Source: Tubiluchus corallicola (lineage: Eukaryota; Priapulida; Priapulimorpha; Priapulimorphida; Tubiluchidae). From it: a stretch of 64,000 nt of DNA. The notes under the pieces are model-generated. The model saw only the letters and a list, made by a program, of their open reading frames with translations. It was not told the origin of the DNA and did not search any database. The position numbers and the translations under genes were made by a program. The DNA lies in contig JAQGDQ010000057.1 of the NCBI GenBank assembly GCA_030141605.1, positions 620,001-684,000 on the forward strand, in the 5' to 3' direction. Shown piece after piece: positions 1-12,539 of the stretch (position 1 is its first letter; each line of letters begins with the position of its first letter).

Positions 1-2743
1 GCGAAATATGAGCCTTGCTTTAAAACAAACTACCTTCACCCACATTCTAATCCGGCCTGTCTTTGTCACCACGATAGCAATTAATAACTAACTAGCAGTT
101 TAATTAGCGGACTTTAATTTGAGATTATTTTGCAATGAAACCAGACGGAGCAATTATCTTGCGACTTAATTTGAAGAAGAGAAGTTCTGCAAAAGGTCAC
201 AGACTCGGCGGGAATAGTAATTACGAAAAGAGGTTTGAGTATGACATTCTGTTGACAACAACAAGCTTCTGTTGATATAAATGGTTTCCATTGTGTATTG
301 TGCAACTAACTTAACTCCTCTAAGACTGAGAAGAGAAAATGACGAAAATCAAAACACCCAGGCAGAAAAATGATGTACAACAGTCACCGCCGTGACGATG
401 TCAACGATAACCATCATAAAGATGCTTTTGTTTATGATGATGATGACGGCAACGACATCGACGACAACGAAGACGATGATGATGACAAGCCCTATTACTA
501 TATTATAATTACAGTATACTATTTCTAAATTACTAATCTTACGGGAGTAATGGGATGTCCATCAGCGGGAAATAATAAAATTTTAGACATTACTTTTTAT
601 TCTGTGCTGGCTAATAAAATTTATTTTATTTTCTAGCAACACACGTACCACTGATTTTTTTATTTAATATTTCAACCAAACAACTAAACAGAACCAATAC
701 TTTTTGACACTTTTACTAAAAAAATCAAAGTCAGAAAACCGCACGTCGGCTGCCACATCTCACACCATTCATCAATCCAACTTACAATCCAACTACTAAT
801 GTCAACAGCCCACTAATGTCAATAATGTGAGTGCACTTCACTTTCAACGTAGTGGCCCATGCGGTAATCCATTAAAAAGAACACGAAAAACGTTTTTACC
901 AATAAAATTGTAGTGATGCAGATGTGTTATACGTATTGTACCTATACACTAATTACAATACCTAGTGAACATGTATCTGTCTTTAAATAAATGGCATAGC
1001 CTCTCTCTGTTTGAGGAAAATTATCTGTGGTTAACGAGCAAATGACATTGGGCTAAAATACCTAGTTGATTTTATGAGTATTTTATGTCCTTCAATACAA
1101 TAATGGCGAAATAACCCGAACGTTTTACGGAATAGTAAAACGGAAAACCTGAGTTTGTTTCCATACTTAATGTGAATTTTATAGACAATAAATCTATACA
1201 ACGATAACGTATTGCATATCGCACGGCACTTTAAAATACTGACCAACTGACTGACGGATGGCTGACTAAATTATTTTGCAAAAGCCCTTGTGTCACAAAT
1301 ATCGGTTACTTAATCTAATAATTCTACAGTTAGTTTAACTTAATTACAACTTTAGATTCCACGTAGCATTATCTCAGTTGATAATTTTCAAACTTCCACA
1401 CAACCATCGACACTAATGCAATACTTACAGTGTTAAACACACTATTCTATACATAACTTGCACAAACATGCCGCAGCAACCTAGTTTCCCCACTTTTAAT
1501 TAGTACTTACTACGTTTCCACACAATGCATTATTGATGAGAGGAGATATTTGCAGACGAGGCTGTTATTCAATGATAACATTGGCCACCAGCTGCATAGA
1601 AATAATTTATTAGGGCTGGATGTATGTGTGTTAGTATTAGCAGCGAGTAAATGGCTTCAAGGTATTCGCCTAGTTTCGAAAGGCAGCGTGGCTTCGCGTC
1701 AGGGGACCGGTGCAGACAATATTGGAAATCTTTCTTGGTGACTATAATTTATTACTTTCGCTTTTAGTTAGCAAACAAGCCGTCTAGTATTAGAATAATG
1801 AAAATCAAAAAGTACGAAGTTACGTGAATTCTAGGAAATAAAATGAGATGCTAACTCTAATAAGAGCACCTAGATGCTACCAAGGTGCCCCAATTATCTG
1901 TTTTCCAATTACATGTATGCATAACCAATAGGCTAACTAAGCTACAGCCTAGGGCGCCAAAGTTTGAGAGGCGTCACATTTTAAAAAATTCTCATTCTCC
2001 TCGGAAAATGTGTCTTGATACACCCCTGCATGTATGATTATTTAGCTACTGGACGTAAGTTATTGAACAACCAATAAACTAGCAAAGATGTGGACACAAG
2101 GTGAATGAATTTACTGTAGCTTAAACTTAAAGCCTTGTACAGTTTGACAAGCTTCTTACAGTTTCGAACTTTTTATTTATTATTTAAGTGCTGATAACTC
2201 GATAGCTATGTATTTTTTAAAATTTTAAAGAGGATTATAGTGTATGTGTATATTCATTTACAACATGAGGAAAAATTACTTTATTATTTTCCCAGCTATG
2301 ATGTACATTCTAATGAAGCAACACTTTAACTTCAGTTCCAGATAGTTAGTTTATTGACTATAATTCCACATAATTCGAGACAAATACACTATAACTTTGG
2401 TTAGCCACAAAAAGCTTACAGCCCAAAAAGACGTTACCAAAATGACACATCGAGAACAACAAAGATAAAATAAATGCAATGTGCTATATTGCTAAGTACA
2501 CCAATTCTATGTCTATGTATTACTGTCATAAAAAATGCAATACTACACATAACAAGTCTGTGAATCATGTATTGGTAGAAACTTTATAAACGATTAATAT
2601 TTGCTTGACGAAAGACTAGATTCAAAATAATATTAGTCAATCCGGAAAAAACTTCAATACACCATAGTAAGTTTTAAACGTGCGTTCATTTTCCAATGTA
2701 CATCAATAATATTAGAAAAAATTACATTCGTGAACACTCATTT
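1..2743. other. Unique A+T-rich DNA, no gene seen
   Basis: Open frames here are short (63-71 codons) and have no family resemblance. A GAT/GAC-rich stretch at about 430-490 is simple-sequence DNA that reads as runs of Asp, Asp/Met or Arg depending on frame. Around 1945-2035 there is a short G+C-richer patch that looks like a worn repeat fragment but cannot be assigned. No RNA gene or convincing exon was seen. Confidence 0.6.
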
Positions 2744-3320
2744 CTAAGATTTTCGGTCTTTTGGGCTAGTGATTAAAACATGCTCTTCAGTTTGGACAGC
2801 ACAACATTCACACAGTCTATTCTCCACAGGTTGGCGACTCCGTCTACCTGTCTCAATTTTCAATTTATGAGAATGGAGTCTCATTATAGTGAATGCAATA
2901 CGAAATTTTTCGACAGTATTGCATGGAATCACAGGTGGCTTTGGTAGGGATTTAATTGTTTATACGTCATATTCTTTGATGAGGCACTAGCTCTAACTGT
3001 ATCTATCAATTTTTCGCGCTCTCTAGCCAAATAATCTAAGTGACTGCAAGCTGGTAAATTGGCTAGACACTTTGCTAAATTAGAATAAACATTTCTCGCG
3101 ATGTGGTAGCATTGCATCGGTTTTTCGTGCTGGTTTGACTGAACAGATATTTTTTCCAAAATTTCATTTGAAGCGCCGTTAACCATGCCTTAAAAGTAAG
3201 ATAGCCTGATTCTAACAACACAGGGTTACATGTTGCCACTCTAGACACCAAGCAAAGATTTAAGAATCTCCATGTAACTGGCGCAAGGTAAAGCTGAAGA
3301 TACATCGGAATTCCAGGTTT
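2744..3320 (-). mobile_element. Non-LTR retrotransposon fragment (region C-terminal to the RT), decayed
   Basis: Read on the minus strand, three overlapping frames together give the region that follows the reverse transcriptase thumb in many animal non-LTR elements. First comes a stretch around LLESGYLTFKAWLTAL. Then come a helical segment and a block near the end with HKLKIETGRRSRQPVENRLC, followed by C-x2-C-type cysteines and EEHVL. The block 'S-H-x-L-x-I-E-T-G-R ... C-x-C ... E-x-E-H-x-L' is typical of this family. Seeing it is direct; assignment to the CR1/jockey/RTE side is family knowledge. The frame changes at least twice (near 3190 and 2935), so this is a dead fragment of about 190 codons. 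No 5' part, poly(A) or target-site duplication is visible. Confidence 0.7.
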
Positions 3321-4141
3321 CACTACTATAAAAAAGCACTTGCTAGTACGATGGACTAAGAAACTAGGCGTCTTTGGGAGTGACTAAACAACCTATTAGA
3401 GCTGACATTCTGACACAAGACGTAAACTTCTTCAGACAGTTCTGCATTAACCATTTTTCTCTCATTTCACACAGTTTTTTACACAGTCTCAGCAGAAAAA
3501 CTGTGGGTTTTGTGGCAAGGATCAAGGGACTAAAATCTGGGAGTGTTTAAACCATTTTCTGCAGTTTCTTGCAATTTAGGGGTTTGTTGTGAATTGTTAG
3601 TCCAGCACTGGGTTCACCATTATCTCACGGTTGTTAAACTATGTGTTCTGATGTCTGCGTAAAATGCATAATGAGACGCAGGCGACCTCATTATATGAAA
3701 TTTTGAGAGGTTGACCACAAAATTGTGACGCACAGCAGAAATAGAAAAATTCGCCAACATGTCAATAAAGCCAAATCTCTTGCTACCAAATTAAATGAAG
3801 CCACAAATAACAACTTTGCAAGAGGCGGCTTCTACAGTGTTCCACCTTGTGATTAGTTTTTGCCATAATTGGTACAATGTGCATGCAGGTGAAAAACGGC
3901 AGAGTACACGTGTACATTGACATTTCTCAAACACGATCTTGATAGGCACGAACGCCGTCTGATTTTGACAACTATAAGATGAATACAATAATTCTGAACT
4001 TATCACATGTATTCTGAAAAAAATCTTTCTTAACGCACATTTTAGCCTTAACACATCAACAAGGACCTCCTATTCTTGGCAAACTCATTACAAAAATGAC
4101 TATAGTGTTCTCATACCTTCACTTTAAGTGCAGCCTCTTAC
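3321..4141. other. Unique DNA, no gene seen
   Basis: Ordinary A+T-rich sequence. An 87-codon frame on the minus strand (3791-4054) has no recognisable motif, no usable splice context and ordinary base composition. I regard it as chance. Confidence 0.5.
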
Positions 4142-4215
4142 CTTGAGTGGTCAGTAGCTTTAATCAGGAAGAACCGTATAAAAAGTGCAAGGTCTTCCAG
4201 AGTTTTCTTATTTTC
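4142..4215 (-). CDS. Candidate internal exon, 74 bp, unidentified protein
   Basis: On the minus strand this segment is preceded by a pyrimidine-rich acceptor (…tatttcttcag) and followed by a good donor (AAG|gtaaga). Only one frame is open throughout (phase 0 in, phase 2 out). It gives a natural-looking helical segment containing KTLEDLALFIRFFLIKATD. I do not recognise the protein. If it were spliced after the candidate exon at 4944-5004 read in its more protein-like frame, it would stop after 17 codons; it joins only with that exon's other open frame. Pseudo-exons of this size are common in animal introns, so this is a lead, not a call. Confidence 0.25.
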
Positions 4216-4943
4216 CTGAAGAAATATGATTCTGGCATTTGTTGGCTGCAAGCTTTTGGCCAGTTTTCACCAGCTGCAAATTCCCAGGCCCGCAAGCGGC
4301 TAGAAGGCCCTTTCTTTGTTGAAAGACATTAGTCATCACAAGACATGAATTCCATTTAACAGATGGAGCTACTGAACCGTGTAACTAACGCATGACGTCA
4401 TCACTACTTTTGACACGTTGGCTACTGGTTGTCAAGCTAATCTTTACACCACTAGTGAGAATCGTTTACAATTGTGTAATGAAGAATAAACTGAGTCATT
4501 ACACTGCTCACTAGTCAAACTGTGAATAAATTTCAGCTATGTATTGCATTAAACACCCCGTTCACGGTAAACGTAAGTTTCTGTTGAAGCCAAGTTATGC
4601 ATTTGGTCATTATAAAATCGGCCTTCTATGCTTTTTTACTGATCCAGTTAGTTTAATCTATGGCGGTATACACTCTGTTGTCTCATCATTGTCTTAAACT
4701 ACCTCATGCAAATTTCAAATAAAGGTACCGTTTTTCTTACACAATCATTCTATTGTTTCGTGGATGGATGTCAGAAAAGTTATAGACAGTTTGGCTTCAG
4801 CATCCCTTGGCCCAAAACCAACCTGGGCAGTCTCAGCCCTTGTCGGTGAGGTACCGGCTGCAGTTCAATATTCTTGTACCTTTGAACTATCAACGTACGT
4901 TGTATTCCTGCCGATACGAAAAATGATCGTATCTAAAACTTAC

Positions 4944-5004
4944 CTGCCGTTGATTAAGTGTACAGCAACATTCATTAGCACATGGGTAATGTAAAGCCGC
5001 AAAT
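4944..5004 (-). CDS. Candidate internal exon, 61 bp, unidentified protein
   Basis: Minus strand. The acceptor is …gattttgcacag and the donor is CAG|gtaagt, a perfect match to the animal consensus. Two of the three frames are open. The phase 1-in, phase 2-out frame gives LRLYITHVLMNVAVHLINGR, which looks like an amphipathic or hydrophobic helix. In this phase it continues from the candidate exon at 9738-9788 (AAA G|AT). No family is recognised. Shortness keeps confidence low. Confidence 0.25.
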
Positions 5005-8000
5005 CTGTGCAAAATCTAATTAATTTGCCCAAAACGGACTAGCCTGAAAAGCCGAGGCTCACTATTAGTAGGCACACAATGAGACTGGCCGGCAAATAAA
5101 CAAGTTTATACGGTAATAATATTAGCATTAACGTAAATTAATCACGCAAAATAGCAAGGCCGGAAATAAACACGTTCTATTATGCACACGGACAATGGGC
5201 GCAGTTAATAGCATGGCTTAGTTAATGGATAAACATCGCTTTCCCCAGTTACGCCCGTAACAAATTCATGTCATGTCCTAAAATTTCCTGTTTTAAAGAG
5301 AATTTTTCTTAGCTAACATTAACTCCATTTTATGCCAAGCTATTAAGATTGAACGGAAAATTCTGATTCCCAAGAAAGAAAGTAAAGCCATAGACCCTAA
5401 AGAAATATGAATGGCAGCAAATGTAGCTGCCGTTGCTAGTACTAAGGAGTACCAAAATAAGGACATAAGTCTAAAGAAACATGGAATGAAAGAAAATGTG
5501 GCTGTGTCGTGTTGTTATAAGGCGTACGGCATGGGGACGTCGGGGTGGGGAAGTGCAGTTGCCCTCCTAAATGAATTTTACATTTTCAGGGCAAATAATT
5601 GTATAGTAAAATTTCCAAATGTAATATGGAATACTTAAAAATGCTTAAAATGCTCAAGAATAAAATTTGTAAGCTCATGGGTTTTCAAGAATGCAAAAGT
5701 AAACTGATAATTTAATTTTTCTAAAAAATCCTGTTTGAAAAATGAAAATGTTCGTAAAGATCAGGTTTGCAAAAAGTTTTTCACAGTCTTCATTTTAACA
5801 TTAAATTAACATATGTTTGCGTTCACTACAGCATTAAACAATATTGTTGTATCAGTTGGAACAGGAGTTCTGATTAAAAAGAATCATTAAGCACCGTTCA
5901 TTAAGCTAGGCTTATTAAAAAAACACTTTCTTTCGTCTTGAGAGTCGTGGTTAGGCGATGCACGTCCGGTGTTGCAAATGGGCCTCAGAAGTTGAGTGCC
6001 TCTCTTCATCTAAATCTGCTTCAGGGTAGGCCTGTCAATGTTTTGTTTTTTAGACACTTGTCTGTCTACATCCTATATAAGTATAACCCCGGTGTAACAC
6101 TTATTTAGAAATTATATAGAAATTCCTTCTGCCCCCCCCCCTTAAAACTTCCTCCCGTATGCCTATGATGAGCATTACAAAAAACGGGGCACGCCCTTAT
6201 TGTTAACAAAAATAGGGCCCCACCACAGAAAAGTTATTATAGGCCTCTACAGATACTTACAAACGAAAGCCAACGCCTGCAAGAAAGCCTTGCAGGCTGA
6301 TTGGGCAGTCAACGAGAATGATTGACGTTATAGTTGACATAAATTGGTCACCCGAAACAGGGACTTGACTAGTCACAGGTTCAAGGGAGGCATGCTAAGA
6401 ATCAGGCGTTCAGAGCAACAAGACCCCCACCACCACCACCACCACCACCACGTACATATTCACGGCAATTTGCTGGGAATAACAAGTCAAATCTCGGACT
6501 GAACTTAAATACTCCAAAACCATTTAAAAATTCTCAGCCAGCGGCTGCAATCCTAGTCTTGGTAACATCTACTTTTCAATGTGATTGCAGCACAATAATT
6601 CTTTGATATTAAAGTTTAAAGCTGAAATGCATTGCGGAAAGCTTTTCTGAATAGCGCAAACTAAATTCGATATTACAAGCGCCTTACAAAAGCCCGCTAA
6701 ACCATTTATAGACACAATAATACGTGCACGGGCTTACATTTTTCGGTATCACAATAAGCTTGGTAAACGATAACTTTAAATTCATGAAACAGGGCTCACC
6801 ATAAATGTCACTATATTTAATTTCTTCTCAATTTTTCAGATGATCCCATCCAAAGAGAGAAAACTAACAAATCACATAGATACAAAATAGACGATAAACA
6901 AAACTTGAAAGAAAAAGGAAATCCACTGTCAGTGTATCAGCAATGATTATGAAGGATCAGAATGCAAAAACTTAAAACATAATATGACAAGTGAAGGTTG
7001 AACGAGTACCAAAATTCTTGGTCTGAAAGAGAACCAGTTATACTACTAACGAGACTGAAGGGTTGAAAAGATAAACTTAAAAGATCCCATTATTGCACCG
7101 ATGTCGCGAATGGGTTAACACGCAAAAATTTGAAGCTAAAATCACAGCAACTTCTCGTAACACGAAAAACAATAAAAAGCGGACGCCTCTGTCAATAACG
7201 AACATAAAACGGTAAATTTATGCCAGTTCGGCTCGGAAAATTAAACAATTACCGTGCGACCATTAGCAGTATAGCCTGATTAAAAATTTCTGCAGCTTGA
7301 CATTTACCGAGACGAGCGAGTCGTCTCGGCGAATGAACGTTGAGTGAACGCTTGAACAATGAACGCCTGTACACTCATAAATTAAAGCCGCGTTTGAAAC
7401 GCGCCTCTTTTGCTTAAACAGTTTCGTAGAGGGAAATTAAGAGGCGCACAAGTCGTACAACAGCGTGTAAAATTTAATCAGAATTCACGAACAAAACACA
7501 AATCTTCTTTGAAGGTCTAAACCGATTCTTGCGAGGGAAATTAAAATGCATGCAAAGTGGTAAGCATGCATAGGAGATAAGAAAGCTAGTAGATGAAAAA
7601 TGAGGCAATCAAGTCAAAAGAAAAGCGTTAACCGTGTTTGGTACAAACTTCGGCTTCAGAGTAAAGCACGAGGGACGAATTAAAAAGTGAAAAATAGCAA
7701 GAAAGCTGAAAAACAGTTTATAAGAAGACTCGGCGTATGGATTAAAAAAAGGTAAACCTTCTGTGAAGTTAGTTATTTCAATATTCGCGAAAATTTCAGC
7801 AAGATTTAGTAATAAAACTGCGATAAGCCCCTTGTGTAGTTAGTAATTTTAATTTAAAGTTGTGATTGGGCTCTCCAAGTTTCATTTGTCGTTCGTCATT
7901 CGTGAATGAAGAAAAGCAGCACGCTGACAATTTATGTCAAAGGCAAAAGCCGTAGAAGTTTGAATTAACGGGCGAGCGCTTACGAAAGGTCACGAAGCCA

Positions 8001-9737
8001 TCACTTCACCAGTTACATCACAATTTTCAAGCGAATAACAGCTGAAAATTTCTGTACATCGGTGATATAAATTAACTTTATGGTTTACAGATAATTTTTA
8101 GCAAATTTTTTGTTATATTTTTCTAAGTCTAGATGATAGCAGTAAAATAAACCCAACATGCTAAATGATGTATGCAGTCACAAGTTTACCAAGCTGTTTA
8201 TTGCGACGAAGAGACGATAAGCAGTGCTCAAACCGAAACTAAGGTGGAGAATGTCGACGACGATGATGATGACGGTGGTGGTGATCGTCATGATGGCAAC
8301 GTAAGAACGAATAAATGGAAGAATAATACGGAATCTCAAAGAACAGATATAATCTTTTTTGCATGTATTACTTTGAGTACATGTCACGTGATCCCAGGGT
8401 GCTGATTTAATATACCTACGTGATTTCTCGTTAAGTGCACTGTTTGCTTTTCCACAGTATAAAACGCGTTAACAAAGGCGCCAAGTTTCATGTTTCAAAA
8501 ACCAAACACTCAAATGCTGGAAGAGATCTTTCAACAGCACAGCCAGGAAAGTGACTGAAATTTAAATTAACTCTTTTCAGCACAGTGATGTGTGAAACTC
8601 ACTAATTAAAGCACAGCTTGTCAATATACAATGAATTAATAAAATTTTATGAAGAAGGGTGACATATTATGTAATCGCCTTGAAAGTTTGTTGGGTTTAA
8701 CCTACGTAACTACTCACTTTTTTAAATTCATTTAAGTTATTCCGCAGGTAGGCATATATCCACTTTATATATCAAAATGCAGTAATCCAGTGTGTGATAA
8801 CATTAATACAATTAACATTGCAAGTTACACACGTCGCTGGAGATCAAAGAGGAAACCACTAGTATTAGCGATGAATATTTATATAACATTAGTAATAACA
8901 CACCGCTGTTAGTTAGAAAGTGTTACACGAGTGTTCGTAAGATTTAAAATAACTGCATTATTAATTACAACTTGTACTAAAGTAAAAATGAATGATAAAA
9001 TGTTTTAACCTATTCACCACAAATGCTCCATTTAACCCATTTGCTTCAAAAAACTGCACGTGTACGACATAAACACAGTATGTACTAAAAAGTCCTCTAT
9101 ACCGATGTTTGTACATAAATGGACCAAAGTGTTGAATTAATGTGATTAATTCAATCAAACATTCCCACATTGCTAGAATTCTGCATAAATGTAAATCTGA
9201 CAATGACTAACATAAGAAGATAAGAGAAATTTTATTTAATGTCGATCATTTACATAAATAACATGAGCAGTTAAAACACTTTATCGACAATATATAATTA
9301 TAAAATTAATCGATAAAATGAAAATACAAAGTCATCTTAGAATCTAGTACATCGAATAAACTACCTCTAGTATAAATTAAAAATAATGAAATTTTGGTTG
9401 ATTTAAAATTAGAAAAAGATTAAAATTGCTAATGGTAATATTATGTAAAATTTCTAGTACAGAGAAAAACTACTGTACCTACTTTTAACATAAACACATC
9501 AAAATTAGTGTGTAACATAGTGTCGCAATTATCTATGTAACAAAGTTTGATTGTTTGGTTACTAGAAACAGATGCATAGCACTAAGCTGCCCACGCCTCT
9601 GTTTTCCAACGAAATATAAGTGGAATGAGAAAAAACTCCAACTTCTTCCTTTTAATGAAAGAAGGTCAAAATAGTTACGGTCATTCATTATAGTCATATA
9701 ACTTATGTTGATAATGAATCGTTGCTGGATACCTTAC
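5005..9737. other. Unique A+T-rich DNA with small simple repeats
   Basis: No gene seen in 4.7 kb. Items present: a 9-bp-arm hairpin at 6275-6297 (GCCTGCAAG / CTTGCAGGC, 5-base loop); a (CAC)8 tract at about 6428-6451; and a GAC/GAT/GGT trinucleotide stretch at about 8240-8297, which makes acidic or basic low-complexity frames on the two strands. There is also a TCACGTGA site at 8384-8391. The 73-80 codon frames at 5411-5638 and 8961-9203 show no motif. Confidence 0.6.
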
Positions 9738-9788
9738 CTTTATTAACGTCCTGCGGCCCACGTGTTGTTGCGCACTGACGTAGAAAAA
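9738..9788 (-). CDS. Candidate 51-bp internal exon, unidentified protein
   Basis: Minus strand. A long pyrimidine-rich acceptor (…tttttattttcag) and a strong donor (AAAG|gtaagg) bracket 51 bp of about 50 % G+C inside sequence of roughly 30 % G+C. The length is a multiple of three, so the exon could be skipped without frame change. Two frames are open. Phase 1-in/1-out reads FLRQCATTRGPQDVNK, and phase 0/0 reads FFYVSAQQHVGRRTLIK. The first agrees in phase with the candidate exons at 49684-49804 upstream and 4944-5004 downstream. No family is recognised. The composition jump and splice-site quality are the main support. Confidence 0.35.
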
Positions 9789-10175
9789 CTGAAAATAAAA
9801 ATAAAATTTACATGAACTTCAAGTACTGGTAATTTACTTCCCGCATGTATTGTACATTAGAATAATAATTGTACATTAGAACAAAATAAGGTCTATCGTA
9901 CACATTTATGAACAGAAGTCAAGGAACTTGCATACCTCTGTTAAAAAAGATTACAAAACAGTATTTACTTTTAAAATTATATACACTAATAAAAGCAAAT
10001 ACATTGCCAGAATTAATTGATTGATTTAAAAAAGTACGTAACTTAGAATGACCTAAATGTGCCACTTAAAACAAACTGAACAATAGTCTATCAACTGCGA
10101 CATCAGAAGAACAGCAAAAGAAAATTTACACTCATGACATGCGTAAAGAATATGGCACGCCCTAGTCCAGTTAAC

Positions 10176-10176
<1 letters not shown>
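9789..10176. other. Unique A+T-rich DNA, nothing seen
   Basis: Spacer of about 390 bp between the candidate exon and the first trinucleotide array. It contains a small direct repeat (ttgtacattagaa, near 9850 and 9869) and no other structure. Confidence 0.5.

Positions 10177-10258
<82 letters not shown>
10177..10258. repeat. (TAA)n microsatellite, about 27 copies
   Basis: Essentially perfect run of TAA trinucleotides. Its complement, (TTA)n, lies about 75 bp downstream in the next array, so the two can pair as a long A/T hairpin. The poly-Asn and poly-Tyr frames it creates are artefacts. Confidence 0.95.
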
Positions 10259-10260
<2 letters not shown>

Positions 10261-10333
10261 TACATCTTATTATGTAGTTGAAGTTTGTTATTTATACTGT
10301 TATCTATAGAACTTAAAGGCGTGTGTAAATAAA

Positions 10334-10581
10334 CATTATTATTATTATTATTATTATTATTGTTATTGTTATTGTTATTGTTATTGTTATTGTTATTGTT
10401 ATTGTTATTGTTATTGTTATTGTTATTGTTATTGTTATTGTTATTGTTATTGTTATTGTTATTGTTATTGTTATTGTTAGTGTTATTGTTATTGTTATTG
10501 TTATTGTTATTGTTATTGTTATTGTTATTGTTATTGTTATTGTTATTGTTATTGTTATTGTTATTGTTATTGTTATTGTTA

Positions 10582-10629
<48 letters not shown>
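10334..10629. repeat. (TTA)n / (TTATTG)n compound microsatellite
   Basis: An outer (TTA)n block at each side encloses about 37 copies of the hexamer TTATTG (about 10357-10586). One interruption (GTTAGT) lies near 10477. The hexamer is two TTA units with a single A-to-G change. This suggests one mutated dimer was amplified inside an older trinucleotide array. The 123-codon poly-Leu frame reading across it is not a gene. Confidence 0.95.
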
Positions 10630-10633
<4 letters not shown>

Positions 10634-11070
10634 TATACAGCCTGCAAGTCAATGATGAAACTGAAATTCAGCAGCTTTACAAACACTGGTCGCATATCAA
10701 CAAACCTCAGGTGATCAACTTGCTCCTATAATAATTTTGTCTCTTATAATATAAGACTACAAACATTTTGTTTCTTTTAATAGTTAATAGAGTTACGATA
10801 CAATACTCATTAGCAGCGCAGCAAGACAATTTACGAGCCACCTTGGACCACGGCGTTTCATGTAATTTCAGCGCACAAAATCTGAAAATTTACAGCAAAA
10901 ATTTATGGGGTTAATAAATATAAGCGCGACTCGGAACGCTTCAAAGGGCAACGCGGATAAATATATACGTTGTAAGAATAATAGGTTCGCGAACGACAAA
11001 AATTCTGTACAGAAGCGAGATACTGCTAAAACCAACAAGAACAACGTTTTAAAATATGACAGAATATATA
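10630..11070. other. Unique DNA, nothing seen
   Basis: About 440 bp of A+T-rich sequence with no open frame of interest, RNA-like fold or repeat that I can identify. Confidence 0.5.
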
Positions 11071-11120
11071 CACGCACGCACGCACGCACGCACGCGCGCG
11101 CACACACACACACACACACA
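11071..11120. repeat. (ACGC)n-(CG)n-(CA)n compound microsatellite
   Basis: Fifty bases of strictly alternating pyrimidine and purine: CACG tetramers, a short CG run, then about ten CA dinucleotides. This composition favours Z-DNA. No coding significance. Confidence 0.9.
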
Positions 11121-12207
11121 TTTTAGCTCCCGTTTCTATCTCAGGCTCTTAAACAATCCCAGCTTTTTTACCGTACATAACCATGCCATTATCAGAACCC
11201 CACCCAGGCGTCTACTCTAAAAATTTTGTGACGAGCTTTGCTATTCTACATAGCTCTGTGGGTTTGCAAATTATCAGAAATTAAAAGTGGATGCCTAAGA
11301 AAACTCGACCTCTAACAAAACAAGAAATCAACGTTTGGATTCTTTTATGGCTGCTCGCGGATAAAAATCTAGGAAGACCGTGGTCCCAAATCAGTTCCCG
11401 AAGGGCATAAGCCTAAAGCAGGTGTCAACAGAGCGTACTAAAACTTAACAACGGTCCTCTCTGAGCAGTACTGGTGCAATTAAAAGAGGGACGGAACTCG
11501 CAAGGCGCGCTGCGAACAGGCAGAACGGATGACTAAACGGGGCAGGAATCACAAAATGCAATCCTAATCAAAAATTCTTTCTTATTCAAAGCTTTTCGTG
11601 GCAAGCACCAAAGATCACTGGTCACCTCATCCATCAGTTTGTAAACAATTTTTTTAAAAAAAAACTGTTTCACTGCTCAGATTTGCAAGATTTCAAGTCC
11701 AAGTCAGTAATTTTACACAAACAAGAGAACGCTGAGATCCCCAGAGAATCCCAGTTCGTCAAGGAGGAAAATTACTTGAATAGTATAAGCAATATTTAAA
11801 TGTAGGCTGAGGTAATATGGGAAATCCCCGGTGGATTGGATACGAAATAAGATTTTTGATTGAGACGGTCGCTTGATATGCCATGTCAGAATTTATATTA
11901 GTTTTTAGTTTTCCACAAATCTTGTTAAACAAAATTGTATGGATATTCTAATGGGCGTCTAAAATGTGTGCATGTATGAGCATGGTGTTCGTATTCAAAG
12001 CCATTTCGACTGGACAACCAAAGACTTGGTTTGAGCTACTCTCATCTGTCGTCACTGGACACAACTGATACGTATATACTTCGTAGGGTCTCTTGGTTCC
12101 TTTGCACGGTCAAAATGATAAAAAGTTATCCCAAAACTTCTTGGATTTAGTTACCTATTGGACATAGTTTATTGGATATACTTTATCACAATTAGTTATC
12201 TATATTT

Positions 12208-12209
<2 letters not shown>
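11121..12209. other. Unique DNA, no gene seen
   Basis: No recognisable coding segment. If the mariner remnant ending at 13050 was once full length, its left end would be expected in this interval. I could not find a convincing match to the terminal repeat seen at 13011-13050. Confidence 0.5.

Positions 12210-12246
<37 letters not shown>
12210..12246. repeat. (TA)n microsatellite
   Basis: About 18 perfect AT dinucleotides followed by ATGTAT variants. The tract is self-complementary and cruciform-prone. Confidence 0.95.
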
Positions 12247-12252
<6 letters not shown>

Positions 12253-12539
12253 GTGGTGTGGTGCAGAAACAATGTGCAGAAGTTTAAAATACAATAATAT
12301 TAGAAATGAGTGGTGTACAAAATTGAACTTTCACATCATGTGATATTACTATATAGCTGTGAACATTACAAGTTTATAGCTTTTGTGGTTTTTGAGTTAT
12401 GACCGAAAAGCTTTTTTGCGTATTGAAAAATTAAATGCCGAAACAATGCCAGCTAATCAACTGAAACACAGCCACGTTCAGTGATGTAAAAAGCATTCAA
12501 TATATGGAAGCAAAACGATATAAAGGAATCAACCAGTTA

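Noticed and set aside
1550-1741. 63-codon plus-strand frame in a locally G+C-richer patch
   Set aside because: No motif; the reverse strand also offers splice-like sites with a different open frame, so neither is distinguishable from chance.
10176-10731. Long poly-Asn, poly-Tyr and poly-Leu open frames
   Set aside because: They are translations of TAA/TTA/TTATTG microsatellites; the frame simply lacks stop codons.
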